A stretch of DNA of 64,000 nt. Origin: a delta proteobacterium MLS_D (GTDB lineage: Bacteria > Desulfobacterota > Syntrophia > Syntrophales > UBA2210). The DNA lies in contig LQBH01000046.1 in the NCBI GenBank assembly GCA_002030015.1, positions 50,565 through 114,564 of the forward strand, given 5' to 3'. Each line of letters begins with the position of its first letter. The stretch's first letter is position 1. Below, piece after piece: positions 1-9,210 of this stretch. The translations under genes and the position numbers were made by a program. The notes beneath the pieces are model-generated. The model did no database searches. It was not told the origin of the DNA and saw only the letters and a list, made by a program, of their open reading frames with translations.

Positions 1-1
1 C

Positions 2-376
2 GTTTACCTGTTCAAGACCAACGGTTACAGGAGCAATTATCCCGATCGAATCGTCGCGGCCCTCGGCGACGCCGTTCAGCGCGGTGTCGAAGTTCGCGTT
101 CTTCTCGAAAAAACAGGCGACGCCGATTCGTTCATTGACCGCGCGAACGCTGAAACGGCGGAGCGGCTTCAAAAAGTCGGCGTCGATGTTGTCTTCGACC
201 CGCCGTCGCGGCGCACGCACGTAAAGATGGTCGTGGCCGATCGTGAAATCACCTTCGTGGGAAGCCATAATTTTACGAATTCGGGCCTGAAGTACAACAA
301 CGAGACGTCGATCATGGTCGTGTCGCCGGACACGGCTCTGAAGGCTCTCGATTATATCGACGGAATCGGGAGGTAG
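2..376 (+). CDS. Phospholipase D-like domain protein, C-terminal part (5' end outside window)
   Basis: The frame is open from the first bases and ends at TAG 374-376, giving 124 visible residues. They contain one full HKD signature (H-V-K followed by four residues and D, then a serine-histidine-asparagine turn, GSHNFTNSG), which is the catalytic motif of the phospholipase D superfamily (phospholipases, cardiolipin synthases, Nuc-type nucleases). The visible part fits the second half of a two-HKD protein or most of a single-HKD Nuc-like nuclease; the missing N-terminus would decide. The next gene starts 4 bases after the stop, so the two are probably co-transcribed. Substrate (phospholipid or nucleic acid) cannot be told from this fragment. 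Confidence 0.85.
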   Translation, partial: VYLFKTNGYRSNYPDRIVAALGDAVQRGVEVRVLLEKTGDADSFIDRANAETAERLQKVGVDVVFDPPSRRTHVKMVVADREITFVGSHNFTNSGLKYNNETSIMVVSPDTALKALDYIDGIGR

Positions 377-380
377 GTTC

Positions 381-2315
381 ATGTTATCGTTGACCGGTGC
401 GTCCCGGGCGGGAGTCAGGTGGTTCATTCTGCTGCTGCTGGCGGTTCTCGTGGTTTCCTGCGCCCGTGTCCCGGTGAAACGGCCGGATATCCTGTCCGGT
501 CCCTCGGCGGTTCCGATGCCGGAGAAGCTGATTCCATCCGCTTACCGGCCGGCGCTCGACGAAGCCGAAAAGGCGCTGGCAGAAGGAGACTACCTTCGCG
601 GGCTGCGGCTCTACGAGGCCGTTCTTGAAAAGGAGCCGCCCGCCGTCGTATCGTCGTGGGGCCGTTTTCGTGCGGGTCAGATACTGGTTGCTCTCGACCG
701 TCCCCGCGAGGCGGCGCCTTATTTTGAATACGTGGTAGAGCATATACGGGGCGAGGCCTTCGAGGAAGAGGCGGTTGCGTCCCTGGTCCGTCTTTACAGG
801 CGAATGGACGTCCCGGAAAGAATAAATACCCTGGCGAAGGATCTTCGATACCGGAATGTCCCGGCGGCCTTTCTGGTGCGGTTGTTTCAGGCGGCGGCGG
901 CAGGCGCCGAAAATGATGAGAAATGGGAAGAAGCAGTTGAATTATACGTGGAGATGCTCGGGGAAAGACCTGAAGACGAAGCCCAGATCGCCGAGGTCCG
1001 TGTCCGCGTCGAGGACATTATAAAAAACAAACTTGACCCGGATGAGCTTGAAAGGCTGCTCTTATTATTCGGACGGGACTATCCGGCGGGGTATATTTTG
1101 TACCGTCTTGCGCGGCTGTGCGATGAAAAAGGTGATTATGCCGCGGCGGAACGCTATATAAAGACTTTCATGGGGCAGTACGAGGATCATCCCCTGATGG
1201 AAGACGCCCGTTCGCTGTCCCGCTCGCTCGCTGAGCGACTGGAAGCGGAAATCCGGACTGTCGGTTGTATCCTGCCCCTATCGGGACGGTTTGCTTCCTA
1301 CGGGAACAGAATGCTCGACGCGATTGTCCTGGCGTCAGGAGTATTCGACGTATCCCGGGAAACGCGGGTTCGACTGGCCGTCAGGGATTCAAAGAGCGAC
1401 CCGGCGGAGGCCCGGCGAGCTGTTGAGGATCTGGTCTTCGACGAGAACGCCGTTGCCCTTCTCGGTCCCCTGGAAAGCCGTTCTGCTTTTGAAGCGGCTG
1501 AAAGGGCGCATCACCTTCGCACTCCCATCATGACGCTTACCCAAGCCCAGGGGGTGACGGAACTGGGCGATTATGTGTTCAGAAATTTTATTACCGCCGA
1601 TGGACAGGTGGAAGCGCTGGTGGATTATGCCGTGAACCGTCTCGGCGTGAGGCGTTTCGCCGTTCTGTATCCCGACGATGCCTACGGCCGGGAAATGATG
1701 TTCCGTTTCTGGTACGCCGTGGCGACCAGGGGAGGGGCCGTCGAGGGGATGGAGCCATATGAACAGGACCAGACCGATTTCAGTAAGGAAATCAAGCGTC
1801 TTGTTAACCTGGAGGTCGGAAAAGATAAAACCGACATCCCCGTTGTCAATTTCGACGCGATCTTTATTCCCGATTCGGCTCTCAAGGCGCGCCTGATCGC
1901 CCCGCAACTGGATTTTCATGACGTGATCGGCGTGAGAATGCTGGGTACGAACGAATGGAACGTACCCGATCTGCTGGAGGGTGAAACGGATTATCTCGAA
2001 GGGGCCGTCTTCGTCGATGTATTCTTCAAGGACAGCAACGCGCCGGAAGTTACCGACTATCTCGATAAATTTTACGGCGCATTCGGGCGTGAAGCGGACG
2101 GGATCGAGGCGCTTGCCTATGACGCGGCGTCGATTCTCATCGAGGGCATTATAAACGGGGGCGCGCGGACGCCGAGCGATCTTCGCGACTGGTTGTCTGA
2201 TCTTCGGAATTATTCGGGCGTGACGGGAATGACGTCTTTCCCCGGCAACGGTGACGCAGAGAAACAGCTCTCTATACTCTCGGTACAGGACGGCCGGATT
2301 GTTCAACTTGAGTGA
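381..2315 (+). CDS. LpoA-like lipoprotein: TPR region plus periplasmic-binding-protein fold
   Basis: 644 residues. The N-terminus has a basic start, a hydrophobic stretch and a lipobox ending in Cys27 (VVSC), so it is predicted to be an acylated periplasm-facing lipoprotein. Residues about 55-290 are alanine/leucine-rich helical repeats of TPR type. From about 295 (TVGCILPLSGRFASYG) to the end it has the type I periplasmic-binding fold seen in branched-chain amino acid receptors and in LpoA, the activator of penicillin-binding protein 1A. This TPR plus binding-fold architecture is that of LpoA-type proteins. Whether it activates a PBP or binds a ligand is inference. A good purine-rich ribosome site (GGGAGG) overlaps the end of the upstream gene, which supports this ATG. 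Confidence 0.85.
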   Translation: MLSLTGASRAGVRWFILLLLAVLVVSCARVPVKRPDILSGPSAVPMPEKLIPSAYRPALDEAEKALAEGDYLRGLRLYEAVLEKEPPAVVSSWGRFRAGQILVALDRPREAAPYFEYVVEHIRGEAFEEEAVASLVRLYRRMDVPERINTLAKDLRYRNVPAAFLVRLFQAAAAGAENDEKWEEAVELYVEMLGERPEDEAQIAEVRVRVEDIIKNKLDPDELERLLLLFGRDYPAGYILYRLARLCDEKGDYAAAERYIKTFMGQYEDHPLMEDARSLSRSLAERLEAEIRTVGCILPLSGRFASYGNRMLDAIVLASGVFDVSRETRVRLAVRDSKSDPAEARRAVEDLVFDENAVALLGPLESRSAFEAAERAHHLRTPIMTLTQAQGVTELGDYVFRNFITADGQVEALVDYAVNRLGVRRFAVLYPDDAYGREMMFRFWYAVATRGGAVEGMEPYEQDQTDFSKEIKRLVNLEVGKDKTDIPVVNFDAIFIPDSALKARLIAPQLDFHDVIGVRMLGTNEWNVPDLLEGETDYLEGAVFVDVFFKDSNAPEVTDYLDKFYGAFGREADGIEALAYDAASILIEGIINGGARTPSDLRDWLSDLRNYSGVTGMTSFPGNGDAEKQLSILSVQDGRIVQLE

Positions 2316-2347
2316 GTGGGAGGCCCTGCGGGGTAAAAAAAGGAATA

Positions 2348-3121
2348 ATGAGTATTCTTCTGACCAACGATGACGGCATTTACGCCGAGGGCCTCGGTGT
2401 TCTTTTCGGCGAGATGCAGGAACTTGGTGAGTGCGCGATCGTGGCGCCCGAGACGGAACAGAGCGCAGTCGGGCACGCCATCACGATCTATCGGCCCTTG
2501 ATGGTTCGAAAAGCCCGGAAAGGTGGACGTTTTCTTGGTTATGCCGTCAGGGGAACGCCGGCGGACTGCGTCAAGATCGGCGTGAAAGAGTTGCTGCCGA
2601 AACCGGTCGAACTGGTGGTTTCCGGCATCAACGTCGGCGCAAACGTGGGCATAAACGTGTTGTACTCGGGAACTGTCTCGGCGGCCACGGAAGCCGCCAT
2701 TCTGGGCATTTCTTCCATCGCCGTATCCCTGGATACAAAGAGCGGCGGCGTCGATTTCTCTTTCGCGGCCCGGTTTACGAAAAAGCTGGCAGGGTTTGTC
2801 ATGAAACACGAATTTCTTCGGCGCATTCCACTGAATGTCAACGTGCCGGCACTTCCGGAGAATGAAATCAGGGGTGTCGTCGTCACGAGGCAGGGCAACG
2901 CGCGTCTCGTGGAAGAATTCGAACAGCGCCTGGACCCGCGAGGAAATATCTATTACTGGCTTGCAGGGGAAACGCTGCTTCCCGAAACTGATGACATCGA
3001 ATCGGACGCCTGCGCGTTGCGACGGGGTTTTATCACTGTGACGCCGATTCAGCACGATCTCACCCGCCACGGCGCCGTCGACGGGGTACGCGAAGCACTT
3101 GCGAACCTTGTCGATTCCTGA
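2348..3121 (+). CDS. surE: 5'/3'-nucleotidase SurE
   Basis: 257 residues. SurE is a metal-dependent phosphatase of nucleoside monophosphates (and exopolyphosphate in some species), with a stationary-phase survival role in E. coli. The N-terminus ILLTNDDG carries the metal-binding Asp pair (Asp8, Asp9). The SGIN-G-N-G segment and YSGTVSAATEA are further family signatures, and the length is typical. I place the start at the ATG at 2348: it gives the standard N-terminus and has an A-rich GGA ribosome site just upstream, whereas an in-frame GTG at 2312 would add twelve non-family residues. It lies 32 bases after the lipoprotein gene and is probably in the same transcript. Confidence 0.95.
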   Translation: MSILLTNDDGIYAEGLGVLFGEMQELGECAIVAPETEQSAVGHAITIYRPLMVRKARKGGRFLGYAVRGTPADCVKIGVKELLPKPVELVVSGINVGANVGINVLYSGTVSAATEAAILGISSIAVSLDTKSGGVDFSFAARFTKKLAGFVMKHEFLRRIPLNVNVPALPENEIRGVVVTRQGNARLVEEFEQRLDPRGNIYYWLAGETLLPETDDIESDACALRRGFITVTPIQHDLTRHGAVDGVREALANLVDS

Positions 3122-3122
3122 A

Positions 3123-3140
3123 CGGCGTCGAAAAACGCCG
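3123..3140. terminator. Small hairpin between convergent genes
   Basis: A six-base perfect stem, CGGCGT (3123-3128) with ACGCCG (3135-3140), encloses an A-rich loop immediately after the surE stop and before the convergent cytidylate-kinase-like gene ends. There is no clean T-run, so it is only a weak candidate terminator. Confidence 0.3.
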
Positions 3141-3189
3141 GTTCATGAATGCCGCAGGTGAAGCGGATGATCCGCCTTTGTTTCCGCCG

Positions 3190-3924
3190 TTATTCCTTGT
3201 CCGGTTTCGGATCGAATCGGCGTCTTTTCGGAACTTCCTTTTTCTTCAATCCCGCCTTTACAACATCAACGATTTGTTCGTCTGACATGAACTGCGTGTT
3301 GATGACGAGGTCGTACTGGACGGGATCGTCGATATCGACTTCGAAATATTTGCGAATGTAGGCCCGCTGTTCCGCTTCCTTTTTGTGAATTTTACGCTGT
3401 GCCTCGTCGATGGATGCTATTTTTTCTTCGCGTGAAAGAGTGACGATTCTCAGGCCGAGGGGCGCCACAAGACGTATTCTCATGGTTGTTTCCGGAGGCA
3501 GAATAAGGTGGGCGCCGCGACCGATGATGAGTGCGCCTCCCTGTTCGCCGATGGTGCCGATGACTTTCGTCAGGTGGGTGAGAAACGTGTCCGGAAGAAG
3601 ATAACGAGTGGATTTCAACATCTGGATCCAGCTGTCAAGCGCGCTCCTTGTTTTTTCGTCCAGGGATGCGACAACTTTTTCGCTCATCTTGACACTCTTG
3701 GCGACGGCGTTGATGATCTCGTTGTCGAAGATGTCAAGCTTCAGTGTCTCCGCGAGTTCCTCCGTCAGCTTGTCCGAGGGAATTCCCGGCTGACGGGAAA
3801 TCGTTATAACCGGTGGTTTAACGGTGGTTTCCTTTTTTCTTCGGTCAACCCGTTTCTGCCACTTCATTACCTGATCTTCGAGAATATTTTCCACTCGAAG
3901 GATTTTTGACGGTTTGGTAGCCAT
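3190..3924 (-). CDS. Cytidylate kinase-like family protein
   Basis: 244 residues. After about 38 basic, lysine/arginine-rich N-terminal residues comes VITISRQPGIPSDKLTEELAE, followed by the DIFDNEII and ISKLT-like helical blocks of the cytidylate-kinase-like family (AAK/P-loop derived). The usual P-loop is reduced to SRQPG, as in other members of this family, so simple CMP kinase activity is uncertain. A conserved central segment (IIGRGAHLIL, then RIRLVAPLGLR) corresponds to the core strand and Arg-rich lid of nucleotide monophosphate kinases. It is transcribed alone and convergently with surE. The family is common in Desulfobacterota and Clostridia but its physiological substrate is not established. 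Confidence 0.8.
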   Translation of the reverse strand: MATKPSKILRVENILEDQVMKWQKRVDRRKKETTVKPPVITISRQPGIPSDKLTEELAETLKLDIFDNEIINAVAKSVKMSEKVVASLDEKTRSALDSWIQMLKSTRYLLPDTFLTHLTKVIGTIGEQGGALIIGRGAHLILPPETTMRIRLVAPLGLRIVTLSREEKIASIDEAQRKIHKKEAEQRAYIRKYFEVDIDDPVQYDLVINTQFMSDEQIVDVVKAGLKKKEVPKRRRFDPKPDKE

Positions 3925-4166
3925 GGCTTTTCCTCCGCGATTGATGGATTATGAACATTCGACGTGGCGTCAACACCGCCGGGTTACGACTCACCGGTGC
4001 TCGAAGTTACTACAGAACGTGAAAAAGAGTCAACTCAATTATCCCGCGGACACCTGTATTACAAGGCCTTCGAGCCGCGGTCGGGCCGCCCGGAGCATAT
4101 CCGCAGTTGACGGATGAGAAAAAGACTTGTATCAACTGTGAAACCATATTGGGGAGGAAGCGTTTC

Positions 4167-5330
4167 ATGTATGACCTTGTCGTGATAGGAGGCGGCCCGG
4201 CGGGATCTTCCGCTGCGAGAAGGGCTGCGCAACGGGGATTGAAAACTCTGCTCCTTGACAAGGAAACATTCCCCCGTTCTAAGCCCTGCGCCGGAGCCGT
4301 ATCACGGCAGGCTCTCGAATCGCTTGATTTCGTGCTTCCCCATGATGTCCGGGAGAAGGAAATTACAGGTCTTCGAATCTGTTACCGGGGAGGGGCCATT
4401 GAGACCCACAGCGATGATCCCGTCGCCGTTACCGTAACCAGGAGCCGCTTTGACGACTGCCTTCTGGGGAAAGCCGCTGAAGCGGGCGCGCTTGTTCACA
4501 CCGGCGAAAAGGTTGTTGCTGTCGAAGAGCTGGAGGATCATGTCGTGGTACGCAGCGGCGGTGATTCCTACAGCGGGCGATACCTGGTCGTCGGCGAAGG
4601 GGCCCGGGCGGCTCTCGGTAAAAACGCGGGACGCACGACCAGGGGGAAGTCCGTCGCGCTTTCAATGGTTGCCGAAACGGAAGCGCCGAATGCTCGTATC
4701 GATGAGCGGCTGCCGGGGCTGCTCGAGATTCACGTGGATCTGTTCCGCATGGGCTACGCCTGGATATTCCCCCATGACGGGTATTATTCGATCGGTCTCT
4801 GGGGATTCGCCTCTCATTTGAAGGACCCGAAGGGTACCGCCAGGAGCTTTCTGAGAAGAACGGGATTTCCCGAGGGGCTTCATTTCAGGGGGCATCGCAT
4901 GTCGACGGGAACAATCGTGAATCCGTTGGCGACGCCACGTGTCCTTACGGTTGGTGACGCGGCGGGGTTCACCGACCCCCTGACGGGGGAGGGTATTTTT
5001 TATGCTATACGGTCCGGCATTATCGCCGCCGATATGGCGGTTGAAGCCGCGCAGGCGGGCGGGCCTCTCCCCGCCGGTCGGTACGAGAGCGCCTGCCGGA
5101 GGGATTTCGCGAATAATTTTTTATACGCCCGCGCGATAGCGCGCACGGTCTATCGTTTCCCCTCCTTTTTTTACAGAATCCTGGCGGGTGACGAGGAGCT
5201 TTTCCGCATGCTCCTGGAAGTGCCGGCAATGAAGAGGCCCTACCGGGATTATGTGATATGGATTCTTTTCCGCCTTCTCCGGGCGATACCCTGTCGTGTG
5301 AAAAACCCTGTCTCCCGACGTTGTGTATAA
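4167..5330 (+). CDS. Geranylgeranyl reductase family FAD-dependent oxidoreductase
   Basis: 387 residues. The N-terminal dinucleotide-binding motif VIGGGPAGSSAARRA (from residue 5) and the second FAD motif GDAAGFTDPLTGEGI near residue 260 place it in the geranylgeranyl / digeranylgeranylglycerophospholipid reductase group, which saturates prenyl chains; some bacterial members act on menaquinone side chains. The PCAGAVS segment is also conserved in the group. The start is set at ATG 4167, which has a strong GGGGAGGAAG ribosome site; the longer reading frame from 4107 adds a non-family, cysteine-containing stretch. It precedes the symporter by about 40 bases, perhaps as one transcription unit. 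Substrate is not predictable. Confidence 0.85.
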   Translation: MYDLVVIGGGPAGSSAARRAAQRGLKTLLLDKETFPRSKPCAGAVSRQALESLDFVLPHDVREKEITGLRICYRGGAIETHSDDPVAVTVTRSRFDDCLLGKAAEAGALVHTGEKVVAVEELEDHVVVRSGGDSYSGRYLVVGEGARAALGKNAGRTTRGKSVALSMVAETEAPNARIDERLPGLLEIHVDLFRMGYAWIFPHDGYYSIGLWGFASHLKDPKGTARSFLRRTGFPEGLHFRGHRMSTGTIVNPLATPRVLTVGDAAGFTDPLTGEGIFYAIRSGIIAADMAVEAAQAGGPLPAGRYESACRRDFANNFLYARAIARTVYRFPSFFYRILAGDEELFRMLLEVPAMKRPYRDYVIWILFRLLRAIPCRVKNPVSRRCV

Positions 5331-5373
5331 CCGCTGAGCGGCGGAAAATGATGGCCGTCGCGGAAGATTATCT

Positions 5374-6756
5374 ATGAATTTTATTATTATAGGATTATTT
5401 TTTACGATCATGCTGGCTGTGGGAATTATCAGCATGAAGAACATTCACACCATGGCAGGGTACGCGGTGGCTGACCGGAGGGCGGGCGCCGCCGTGGTAA
5501 CGGGATCGCTGCTCGCCACAGTCGTGGGAGGTTCCAGTACGATCGGGCTGGCCGGCCTGGGGTACTCCCTGGGACTTGTGGGTGCCTGGTGGCTGCTGGT
5601 GGGCGCTGTCGGCCTGACTGTCCTGGGAACAGTTTTCGCCCGGCGCATCCGCGAGACGAATGCGTACACGCTTCCGGAAATTCTGGAACGCCAGTACGGC
5701 GGGTCGTCCGCGCGTCTGGCCGCGTCGACCCTGATCGTCATCGCCTGGCTGGGCATTATCGCCGCCCAGATGATAGCCGCGGGGAAGATACTGGCCGTTC
5801 TCTGGCCCGGCCAGACAGAGATTCTCACTGTTACGGCCGCTCTGGTGTTTATTGTTTATACCGCCCTGGGAGGACAATATTCGATTCTTCGAACGGATGC
5901 CATCCAGGCGGTTATCATCGCGGCGGGTATCGTCTTCTGCCTTGTTTTCGGAATCGATGCCGCCGGGGGCGGTGCGCGATTACTTCAGGCGCTTCCTGAA
6001 GAATCGCTTTCTTTTCCCATCTCCGCCGGTTTCGGATGGAACGACCTCGTTACGTTTCTGTTTTTTGTGGGGGCGGCTTATCTTGTGGGCCCTGATATTT
6101 ACTCCAGGATTCTTTCGGTGCGTGATGCCGCCGACGCACGGCGCGTTCTCCTCGTCACGGCGGCATGCCTTGTCATTATAGCATTTGCGGTTGTCTTCAT
6201 CGGCATGACGGCTCGGGTGCTTCTTCCGGACATTCAGCCCGAAAGCGCATTACCCGCGCTTGTCATGAACGTGGTTCCACGGGGACTAAGCGGCCTTGTC
6301 GTCGCCGCTCTGCTTGCCGCCATCATGTCATCGGCGGACAGCTGCCTGCTGACGGCAGGGACCGTCCTCACATCGGATATCCTCGGTTCGTTACGGAAGG
6401 AACTGCCCGGCGAGCGCGTCATGCTTCTGCTCACCAGGGCTTCCGTGGCGATCGTGGGCCTTGTTTCCCTTATGGTCGCTCTTGAACTGGGAGGCGTCAT
6501 AGCTTCTCTTCTCCTGGCATACACCGTTTATTCGGCCGGTATTGTGATCCCCGTTGTTCTCGGTTTTTACCGTGAACGGCTTCGGTTGAACAGCCGGGGC
6601 GCCGTTGCGTCAATGGTCGTCGGCGGTGCCGTCGGGGGAGGTCTCAAATTCTTCGGATGTGACGAGTATGTGTTGATGGCGCTCGTGGTTTCTGTCGTGC
6701 TTCTCTTCGGAGTAAGCTACGGAAGCCGTTATTTTTTTCAGAAAAAGGAGGCGTGA
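5374..6756 (+). CDS. Sodium:solute symporter family protein
   Basis: 460 residues and almost wholly hydrophobic, with roughly twelve or thirteen membrane segments. The sequence GSLLATVVGGSSTIGLAGLGYSLG near the N-terminus and the SSADSCLLTAGTV segment around residue 320 are typical of the SSS (SLC5) family, which couples uptake of sugars, amino acids, organic acids or urea to sodium. The unwound-helix region and the serine-rich sodium site segment are both present, so it looks functional. The substrate cannot be assigned; proline/pantothenate/acetate-type carriers share this layout. The RNase D gene starts two bases after its stop, indicating co-transcription. Confidence 0.9.
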   Translation: MNFIIIGLFFTIMLAVGIISMKNIHTMAGYAVADRRAGAAVVTGSLLATVVGGSSTIGLAGLGYSLGLVGAWWLLVGAVGLTVLGTVFARRIRETNAYTLPEILERQYGGSSARLAASTLIVIAWLGIIAAQMIAAGKILAVLWPGQTEILTVTAALVFIVYTALGGQYSILRTDAIQAVIIAAGIVFCLVFGIDAAGGGARLLQALPEESLSFPISAGFGWNDLVTFLFFVGAAYLVGPDIYSRILSVRDAADARRVLLVTAACLVIIAFAVVFIGMTARVLLPDIQPESALPALVMNVVPRGLSGLVVAALLAAIMSSADSCLLTAGTVLTSDILGSLRKELPGERVMLLLTRASVAIVGLVSLMVALELGGVIASLLLAYTVYSAGIVIPVVLGFYRERLRLNSRGAVASMVVGGAVGGGLKFFGCDEYVLMALVVSVVLLFGVSYGSRYFFQKKEA

Positions 6757-6757
6757 C

Positions 6758-7636
6758 ATGAACGGACTTTCCTGGATTCTCGTTTCGGATCATGCCGGGT
6801 TGGAAGAGGCCCGGTTCCGGATTGCATCGGCCGCGGTTCTCGGTGTCGATACTGAGTATGATTCGTTCCGTTATTTCCGGGAGAAGCTCTGCCTCATCCA
6901 GGTAAGCACCGATTCCATGATTTACCTTTTTGATCCTCTCGGAGAGGACGAATTTGGTTTTCTCGGTGACCTGTTCCAGAATCCCGACGTCATTAAGGTT
7001 CTCCACGCCTGCGACAACGACGTAAGGATATTGAACCGGGACTACGGGTTTACGTTCTCTTCCCTTTTCGATACACAGCGGGCGGCATCGCTTCTGGGCT
7101 CCGAAGCGCTCTCGCTTTCCGCGGTTCTGCTGGAGTATCTGAATTTCGAGTTGCCGAAAAGCAAAAAAATACAACGTTCACGGTGGGATCTTCGACCTCT
7201 CGACGAAGAACAGCTGGAATACGCAGCCCGGGACGCCGGTGTCCTGATACCTCTGTACCGTGTGATGAACCGACTGCTTGAGGAGCATAGCCTCGCGGAC
7301 GAGGCGCAACGGATATTCAGCGAAATGGCGGATGGCCGCTGGCGCGAGAAGACGTTATCGGAACACGGCCACATGAAAATCGAGGGGTATCAAGATCTCG
7401 ACGAGGCGGCGCGGCGGCGGCTCAGACTATTGTATCGCTGGCGGTTTGAAAAGGCGCGGAGCACCAACAAGGCGCGCTTCATGATACTGTCCGACCAGGC
7501 GCTGCTGGACATCGCCGGGCGGGGCGACGAGTTTATGGCTGATCCTGCCGCCGCGGGCGTGCTGACCCGTCACCAGTTGAATGAACTGGGAGACGAACTG
7601 CTGGATGTTCTCAGCAGCACTACCGATCCGGATTAG
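6758..7636 (+). CDS. rnd: Ribonuclease D (3'-5' exonuclease with HRDC domain)
   Basis: 292 residues. This is a DEDD-type 3'-5' exoribonuclease that trims tRNA and other structured RNA ends. The acidic residues are visible in LGVDTEYDS (exo I), HACDNDVRIL (exo II) and YAARDAG (exo III, Y-x-x-x-D subtype). Residues about 210-285 form an HRDC domain, a nucleic-acid-binding helical module found in RNase D and RecQ. It is shorter than the E. coli enzyme (about 375 residues), having one HRDC domain instead of two, which is common in this group. The ribosome site AAAAAGGAGG lies in the end of the symporter gene. Its stop overlaps that of the convergent phosphopantetheinyl transferase gene (TTAG). 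Confidence 0.9.
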   Translation: MNGLSWILVSDHAGLEEARFRIASAAVLGVDTEYDSFRYFREKLCLIQVSTDSMIYLFDPLGEDEFGFLGDLFQNPDVIKVLHACDNDVRILNRDYGFTFSSLFDTQRAASLLGSEALSLSAVLLEYLNFELPKSKKIQRSRWDLRPLDEEQLEYAARDAGVLIPLYRVMNRLLEEHSLADEAQRIFSEMADGRWREKTLSEHGHMKIEGYQDLDEAARRRLRLLYRWRFEKARSTNKARFMILSDQALLDIAGRGDEFMADPAAAGVLTRHQLNELGDELLDVLSSTTDPD

Positions 7637-8310
7637 ATATGCGGCAGAGGGGTGCGGGCGAATGCCGCGAATGAGCCGTCATGGCTGATACTGATACAGG
7701 CGGCAGCCGGTTTTCCGTCTATGACCAGGATCGGGGGCAGGAGACCACGAGGTCCTTTTTCTCGAACAATATGCACGCGGTCGATGTGCACGTTCGTCTC
7801 CTCCGCCACGCTTTCGCGAAGACTGTTTCTCACCCGCCGTGAAAGTTTCCGAAACCCGCGCGCGGGGCCGGGCAGGCGGTACAACCCATACATGATAGTC
7901 GTCAGATCGTCAGCAGTCCCCGCCGTTCCCAGGCAATGTACATAATCGGCGGCGGGCGTCAGAAGAATTGTTGCCGCCATTCCTCCCGAAACAACACGTC
8001 CCGTGACGGGTTGATTCACTCCGGGCGTGTTCTGAAAATATGTTTCATAGAGGCGGGGCCACGCCGAAATATCCCGATCAATCCTGGAAAAGATTTTGTA
8101 AGCGGTTTCCTTTGCCGCCCAGAATGACCACAGCATGAGACCGGGGTCGGCGCTTTCGTCGAAAAGCCGTTTTTCCCGTTTCGTGAGGACCCTGGAAACG
8201 AAACGCCCGTTAAGATGTTTTTTCGCGGCCTCGGGGTCGGCACGGTCGACAATATCGTTGCCCACCGGGAAATACGGCAAGGCAGTTGATGATGAGACTC
8301 GCCGGGTCAT
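7633..8310 (-). CDS. Phosphopantetheinyl transferase, AcpS-like with a long insertion
   Basis: 225 residues. It transfers 4'-phosphopantetheine from CoA to the serine of an acyl carrier protein. Motif order is that of AcpS (holo-ACP synthase): VGNDIVD near the N-terminus (Mg-binding Asp), FVSRVLTKREKRLF, then WAAKETAYK, and at the C-terminus ISISHDGSFAAFA. It is nearly twice the length of normal AcpS (about 125 residues) because about 90 residues are inserted between WAAKE and the C-terminal motif. The start at 8310 is the first ATG after the acyltransferase stop; the open frame further upstream is a shadow of that gene. Last gene of the fatty-acid operon; it presumably activates the local ACP. 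Confidence 0.85.
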   Translation of the reverse strand: MTRRVSSSTALPYFPVGNDIVDRADPEAAKKHLNGRFVSRVLTKREKRLFDESADPGLMLWSFWAAKETAYKIFSRIDRDISAWPRLYETYFQNTPGVNQPVTGRVVSGGMAATILLTPAADYVHCLGTAGTADDLTTIMYGLYRLPGPARGFRKLSRRVRNSLRESVAEETNVHIDRVHIVREKGPRGLLPPILVIDGKPAAACISISHDGSFAAFARTPLPHI

Positions 8311-8335
8311 CTTATATATCCCCGCGACATCACGG

Positions 8336-9196
8336 TCATGACGCTTCGGCCGTCTTTCGGCCCTCGGGCGGAACGTGCCGTGCTCCGGCCGACCGGATCC
8401 ATGATGCTGAACGTCGGTGACCGAGGGCCGACACATGAGCGAACCATTCACGTTCCATGCGGCCGAGGTGCTCGACGATCCGGCGGGCCGTTTCCCGCTG
8501 TCCCCTGAGGCCTCCTTCGGTGACCGAAGGCGTGAAAGGAGAAACCTCGACGACGAACTGTTCCCGGAACCTCGGAAAATTGCTGTACCGTTTTTGCCCG
8601 AGACCTCGAAGGTACATACAGAGGACGCGCGCCGAGGGACATTGCTGGACGAGACGCCCGACGCCGTAGGAAAAATTATTGAGATCAACGGCGCCGCTGC
8701 GGGAACGGCCGCCTTCGGGAAAAATGAGCAGGTTGGAACCGTTTTCCAGCAGGTGGGCGCAGACGTCCATGGTCCGCCTCATTTCGTTACGGTCACCTCC
8801 CCGCTGCAGGGGAATGCACTTGTTGAGGTAACAGAGCGCCGCCACGAAAGGGTTTTTCTGAAAGTTCCTGCGCTCGGGAAGATTCCAGGGCATGTATCTG
8901 AAATCCTTTACATAGCGGGAGAACGGCATAAATGCCCAGGCGATGAACACGGAATCAATCATGGTAAGATGATTCGCGCAGATGATCCAGCCCCCGGGGC
9001 GTCCTTCAAGAGACTCCGCCACGGCTTTCCTGACCTCCCGGAGATCTTCTATTCGATAGCCCGCCAGTTTCAGTATGAGAAAGATAAGGGGGGCTACGAG
9101 GAACACCGCCGTGCGGCCCAGGGCGTACTGGATCATCAGGGAAAGACGCGTCCGTTTATTCATGATTATTTTCGCCCCGCGGTTTGTTGTGTCCAT
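8336..9196 (-). CDS. 1-acylglycerol-3-phosphate acyltransferase family (PlsC-like)
   Basis: 286 residues. A hydrophobic N-terminal segment (residues about 25-50) suggests membrane attachment. The acyltransferase motifs are clear: NHLTMIDSVF (NHxxxxD, motif I) and FPEGGRSRSG (motif III). Members transfer acyl groups from ACP or CoA to lysophosphatidate or other acceptors (ornithine lipids, polyene or flexirubin-type lipids). Its position directly after a dedicated ACP and ketosynthase suggests it off-loads the acyl chain made by this operon; that is inference. The start could be ATG 9196 or ATG 9163 (beginning MNKRT); neither has a strong ribosome site. The C-terminus after about residue 240 is basic and low-complexity. 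Confidence 0.85.
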   Translation of the reverse strand: MDTTNRGAKIIMNKRTRLSLMIQYALGRTAVFLVAPLIFLILKLAGYRIEDLREVRKAVAESLEGRPGGWIICANHLTMIDSVFIAWAFMPFSRYVKDFRYMPWNLPERRNFQKNPFVAALCYLNKCIPLQRGGDRNEMRRTMDVCAHLLENGSNLLIFPEGGRSRSGAVDLNNFSYGVGRLVQQCPSARVLCMYLRGLGQKRYSNFPRFREQFVVEVSPFTPSVTEGGLRGQRETARRIVEHLGRMEREWFAHVSALGHRRSASWIRSAGARHVPPEGRKTAEAS

Positions 9197-9210
9197 TCAT
9201 TCCGGTCCAT

